A stretch of 36,005 nucleotides of DNA. Origin: Streptomyces roseicoloratus. GTDB lineage: Bacteria; Actinomycetota; Actinomycetes; Streptomycetales; Streptomycetaceae. The stretch is from positions 1 to 36,005 of the forward strand of contig NZ_SDOY01000015.1 in assembly GCF_004117935.1 (NCBI RefSeq), in the 5' to 3' direction. A program made the position numbers and the translations under genes. Positions 33,773 through 36,005 of this stretch are shown one piece after another. The notes below the pieces were generated by a model. It saw only the letters and a list, made by a program, of their open reading frames with translations. It made no database searches and was not told the origin of the DNA. Within the stretch, counting starts at the first letter, position 1. Each line of letters begins with the position of its first letter.

Positions 33773-33850
33773 GAAGATCCGTAACTGAACACACACAACT
33801 GAACACGCGTAACTGAAGATCCGTAACTGAAGATCCCTAACCGAACACGA
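33773..33850. repeat. 14-bp iterons between dapA and rnj
   Basis: Five units of exactly 14 bp begin at 33773, 33787, 33801, 33815 and 33829, with a partial sixth at 33843. Variants are GAAGATCCGTAACT, GAACACACACAACT, GAACACGCGTAACT and GAAGATCCCTAACC. The block is less GC-rich than its surroundings. It could be a binding array or a slippage product. Confidence 0.85.
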
Positions 33851-33871
33851 CAGCAAGTGCACGAATGTCAT

Positions 33872-33904
33872 ACGCGCCACGTGCCGAGCCGGTACGTGGC
33901 GCGT
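33872..33904 (+). promoter_or_regulatory. Leader hairpin just before the rnj ribosome site
   Basis: Arms 33872-33882 and 33894-33904 pair perfectly over 11 bp, with GCC/GGT able to extend the stem inward. It ends 6 bp before the AGGAG at 33911. It may be a 5' stabilising or autoregulatory element for the RNase J mRNA, or a dapA terminator. Confidence 0.65.
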
Positions 33905-33921
33905 GTGGTGAGGAGAACCTT

Positions 33922-35607
33922 TTGAGCCATCCGCATCCTGAACTCGGCGCCCCGCCGAAGCTGCCGAAGGGCGGCCTGCGCGTCACCCCGCTGGGCGGCC
34001 TCGGCGAGATCGGCCGCAACATGACGGTCTTCGAGTTCGACGGCCGTCTGCTGATCGTCGACTGCGGCGTCCTCTTCCCCGAGGAGGAGCAGCCGGGCGT
34101 CGACCTGATCCTGCCCGACTTCACCACCATCCAGGACCGCCTGGACGACGTCGAGGGCATCGTCCTGACCCACGGCCACGAGGACCACATCGGTGCCGTG
34201 CCGTACCTGCTCCGGCTCAAGCCGGACATCCCGCTCATCGGCTCCCGGCTGACCCTCGCCCTCATCGAGGCCAAGCTCCAGGAGCACCGCATCCGCCCCT
34301 ACACCCTCGAGGTGGCCGAGGGGCACCGCGAGCGGTTCGGCCCCTTCGACTGCGAGTTCATCGCCGTCAACCACTCCATCCCCGACGCCCTGGCCGTCGC
34401 CGTCCGCACCCCCGCGGGCATGGTCGTCCACACCGGCGACTTCAAGATGGACCAGCTGCCGCTGGACAACCGCCTCACCGACCTGCACGCCTTCGCGCGG
34501 CTGAGCGAGGAGGGCATCGACCTCCTGCTCACCGACTCGACGAACGCCGAGGTCCCGGGCTTCACGCCGCACGAGCGCGACATCTCCAGCGTCCTGCGCA
34601 ACGTCTTCGCCAACGCCCAGAAGCGCATCATCGTGGCCAGCTTCGCCAGCCACGTGCACCGCATCCAGCAGATCCTGGACGCCGCCCACGAGTACGGCCG
34701 CAGGGTCGCCTTCGTCGGCCGCTCCATGGTCCGCAACATGGGCATCGCCCGTGACCTGGGCTACCTGCGCGTCCCCGCCGGTCTCGTCGTCGACGTGAAG
34801 ACCCTCGACGACCTCCCGGACGACGAGGTCGTGCTCGTGTGCACGGGCTCGCAGGGCGAGCCCATGGCCGCCCTCTCCCGGATGGCCAACCGAGACCACC
34901 AGATCCGGATCGTCCCCGGCGACACCGTGATCCTGGCGTCCTCCCTGATCCCGGGCAACGAGAACGCGGTCTACCGCGTGATCAACGGCCTGACCCGCTG
35001 GGGCGCCAACGTCGTCCACAAGGGCAACGCCAAGGTGCACGTCTCGGGCCACGCCTCGGCCGGCGAGCTGCTGTACTTCTACAACATCTGCAAGCCGAAG
35101 AACCTCATGCCGGTCCACGGCGAATGGCGCCACCTGCGCGCCAACGCCGAGCTCGGCGCGATGACGGGCATCCCGAAGGACCACATCGTCATCGCCGAGG
35201 ACGGCGTCGTCGTCGACCTGGTCGACGGCCGTGCCCGCATCACCGGCAAGGTCCAGGCCGGCTACGTGTACGTCGACGGCCTCTCGGTCGGCGACGTCAC
35301 CGAGAGCTCCCTCAAGGACCGCCGGATCCTGGGCGAAGAGGGCATCATCTCGGTCTTCGTGGTGGTGGACTCCTCCACCGGCAAGATCGTGGGCGGCCCC
35401 AACGTCCACGCCCGGGGCTCCGGCATCGAGGACTCCGCCTTCGACGCGGTGCTCCCGAAGATCGACCAGGCCCTGAACAAGTCCGCCCAGGACGGCGTGG
35501 TCGAGGCGCACCAGCTCCAGCAGCTGATCCGCCGCACGGTCGGCAAGTGGGTCTCCGACACCTACCGCCGCCGCCCGATGATCCTCCCGGTGGTCGTGGA
35601 GGTCTGA
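33922..35607 (+). CDS. rnj: Ribonuclease J
   Basis: 561 residues from TTG at 33922, chosen because AGGAG lies 6 nt upstream and the product starts MSHPHPELGAPPKLPKGGLR; an in-frame ATG at 33865 would translate the leader hairpin. The metallo-beta-lactamase zinc motif is H84-G-H86-E-D88-H89 (LTHGHEDHIGAVPYLL), with HTGDFKMDQLPLD and VSGHASAGELL as further metal and substrate motifs, and a beta-CASP domain between. It has both endonuclease and 5'-3' exonuclease activity in known members. The actinobacterial enzyme acts in rRNA maturation and mRNA decay. It is followed by a terminator and rrn promoters. A TTG start may limit its level. Confidence 0.95.
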   Translation: MSHPHPELGAPPKLPKGGLRVTPLGGLGEIGRNMTVFEFDGRLLIVDCGVLFPEEEQPGVDLILPDFTTIQDRLDDVEGIVLTHGHEDHIGAVPYLLRLKPDIPLIGSRLTLALIEAKLQEHRIRPYTLEVAEGHRERFGPFDCEFIAVNHSIPDALAVAVRTPAGMVVHTGDFKMDQLPLDNRLTDLHAFARLSEEGIDLLLTDSTNAEVPGFTPHERDISSVLRNVFANAQKRIIVASFASHVHRIQQILDAAHEYGRRVAFVGRSMVRNMGIARDLGYLRVPAGLVVDVKTLDDLPDDEVVLVCTGSQGEPMAALSRMANRDHQIRIVPGDTVILASSLIPGNENAVYRVINGLTRWGANVVHKGNAKVHVSGHASAGELLYFYNICKPKNLMPVHGEWRHLRANAELGAMTGIPKDHIVIAEDGVVVDLVDGRARITGKVQAGYVYVDGLSVGDVTESSLKDRRILGEEGIISVFVVVDSSTGKIVGGPNVHARGSGIEDSAFDAVLPKIDQALNKSAQDGVVEAHQLQQLIRRTVGKWVSDTYRRRPMILPVVVEV

Positions 35608-35650
35608 CGGATCCCCTGGCGGATCCTGACGGACCGTCCGCCGCGGCCCG

Positions 35651-35691
35651 GGAGGGGGGGCGCCTCGATTTGCATCGGGGCGCCCCCCTCC
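35651..35691 (+). terminator. Terminator hairpin after rnj
   Basis: A G-rich arm (35651-35664) pairs with a C-rich arm (35678-35691) over about 13 bp, with one bulged G, and a 13-nt loop. It lies 44 bp after the rnj stop and 75 bp before the first rrn promoter, so it should insulate them. It is followed by AGTACGTTT. Confidence 0.85.
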
Positions 35692-35765
35692 AGTACGTTT
35701 ACGGCTCCGCCGGAGGGGAAGCCCCGGGCACCGCTGTGTGCCGGGAGGGTCGAACCGGGAGGCGG

Positions 35766-35794
35766 GAAATCCGGCTCAGAACTTCTGATAAAGT
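35766..35794 (+). promoter_or_regulatory. Tandem rrn-type promoter 1
   Basis: GAAATC at 35766-35771, a 17-bp spacer and TAAAGT at 35789-35794 within TCTGATAAAGTCGGA. It is the first of three equal units that fit the multi-promoter layout of Streptomyces rRNA operons. Confidence 0.75.
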
Positions 35795-35860
35795 CGGATC
35801 GCGCCGGAAGGCCCCGGAAAGAAGACGAAAGTCGGAAAGCCGGGAACGGAAAGCGCAGAG

Positions 35861-35889
35861 GAAATCGGATCGAAAACATCTGATAAACT
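35861..35889 (+). promoter_or_regulatory. Tandem rrn-type promoter 2
   Basis: GAAATC at 35861-35866, a 17-bp spacer and TAAACT at 35884-35889 within TCTGATAAACTCGAAA. It lies 95 bp downstream of the first unit. Confidence 0.75.
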
Positions 35890-35943
35890 CGAAACCGCCG
35901 GAAGGGCCCGGAGCCAAAGCGAAAGGGACCGGAAAGCACCGAG

Positions 35944-35972
35944 GAAATCGGATCGGAAAGATCTGATAGAGT
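35944..35972 (+). promoter_or_regulatory. Tandem rrn-type promoter 3 and start of rRNA leader
   Basis: GAAATC at 35944-35949, a 17-bp spacer and TAGAGT at 35967-35972 within TCTGATAGAGTCGGA. The sequence after it (GAACGAAGGAAGCCCGGAGG, to the window end) matches, from memory, the leader found ahead of 16S rRNA genes in Streptomyces. The 16S gene should begin a few hundred bases beyond the window. Confidence 0.8.
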
Positions 35973-36005
35973 CGGAAACGCAAGAACGAAGGAAGCCCGG
36001 AGGAA

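Noticed and set aside
33868..35511. 547-codon leftward open frame opposite rnj
   Set aside because: Antisense shadow with Val/Asp/Gly/Leu bias typical of reverse GC3 reading, no known motifs.

Overview
The window is high-GC actinobacterial chromosome, almost certainly a Streptomyces. The grounds are strong GC3 bias, GTG and TTG starts, HrdB-like promoters, a complete type VII secretion (T7SS/ESX) locus of the Streptomyces layout, and the housekeeping run rpsO-pnp-M16 peptidase-dapB-...-dapA-rnj. The right end carries three tandem promoters and the start of what looks like a Streptomyces rRNA-operon leader.

Region 1 (1-10.9 kb) is the left arm of the T7SS locus. Leftward run eccE (2435-3760), a coupled unknown gene (1425-2435) and the N-terminal part of a Pro/Ala-rich protein of the SCO5717 type (1-1198, cut by the window edge). 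Rightward run eccB and mycosin 1, then a promoter and a five-gene unit: a helical WXG-like protein, a long protein with an ESX-like N-domain and a Pro/Gly-rich tail, mycosin 2, and the WXG100 pair esxB-esxA. That unit closes with an 18-bp terminator hairpin.

Region 2 (10.9-20.0 kb, all leftward) is the accessory part. It holds one intact three-gene cassette (16.6-12.8 kb): a small helical protein, a 757-aa protein with a WXG-type N-terminus, and a membrane-anchored cysteine-rich protein. A second copy (20.0-18.1 kb) has a shrunken partner, a shrunken and frameshifted large protein, and an intact membrane protein. A third lies in fragments (12.6-10.95 kb) and includes a tandem partial gene duplication. 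A lipoprotein gene and a BldB/DUF397-type gene sit between the copies. A 195-bp near-identical direct repeat flanks the intact cassette. I read the region as a recombining family of T7SS cargo cassettes next to the secretion machine; this is the most unusual part of the window.

Region 3 (20.0-25.7 kb) is the T7SS motor: leftward eccC (one polypeptide with three ATPase domains) and divergent eccD (ubiquitin-like domain plus 11 membrane helices). EccB, EccC, EccD, EccE and mycosin make the membrane channel, and EsxA/EsxB are its canonical cargo.

Region 4 (25.7-36.0 kb) is core metabolism and RNA turnover: ribosomal protein S15, PNPase, an M16 zinc peptidase, dihydrodipicolinate reductase, three small membrane proteins, dihydrodipicolinate synthase and RNase J. 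It carries several intergenic structures: a 43-bp tandem repeat, hairpins at the rpsO-pnp and pnp-M16 junctions, a promoter that runs straight into a terminator-like hairpin before dapA, 14-bp iterons and a hairpin before rnj, and the rrn promoters. No tRNA, CRISPR array, transposase or integrase was seen.
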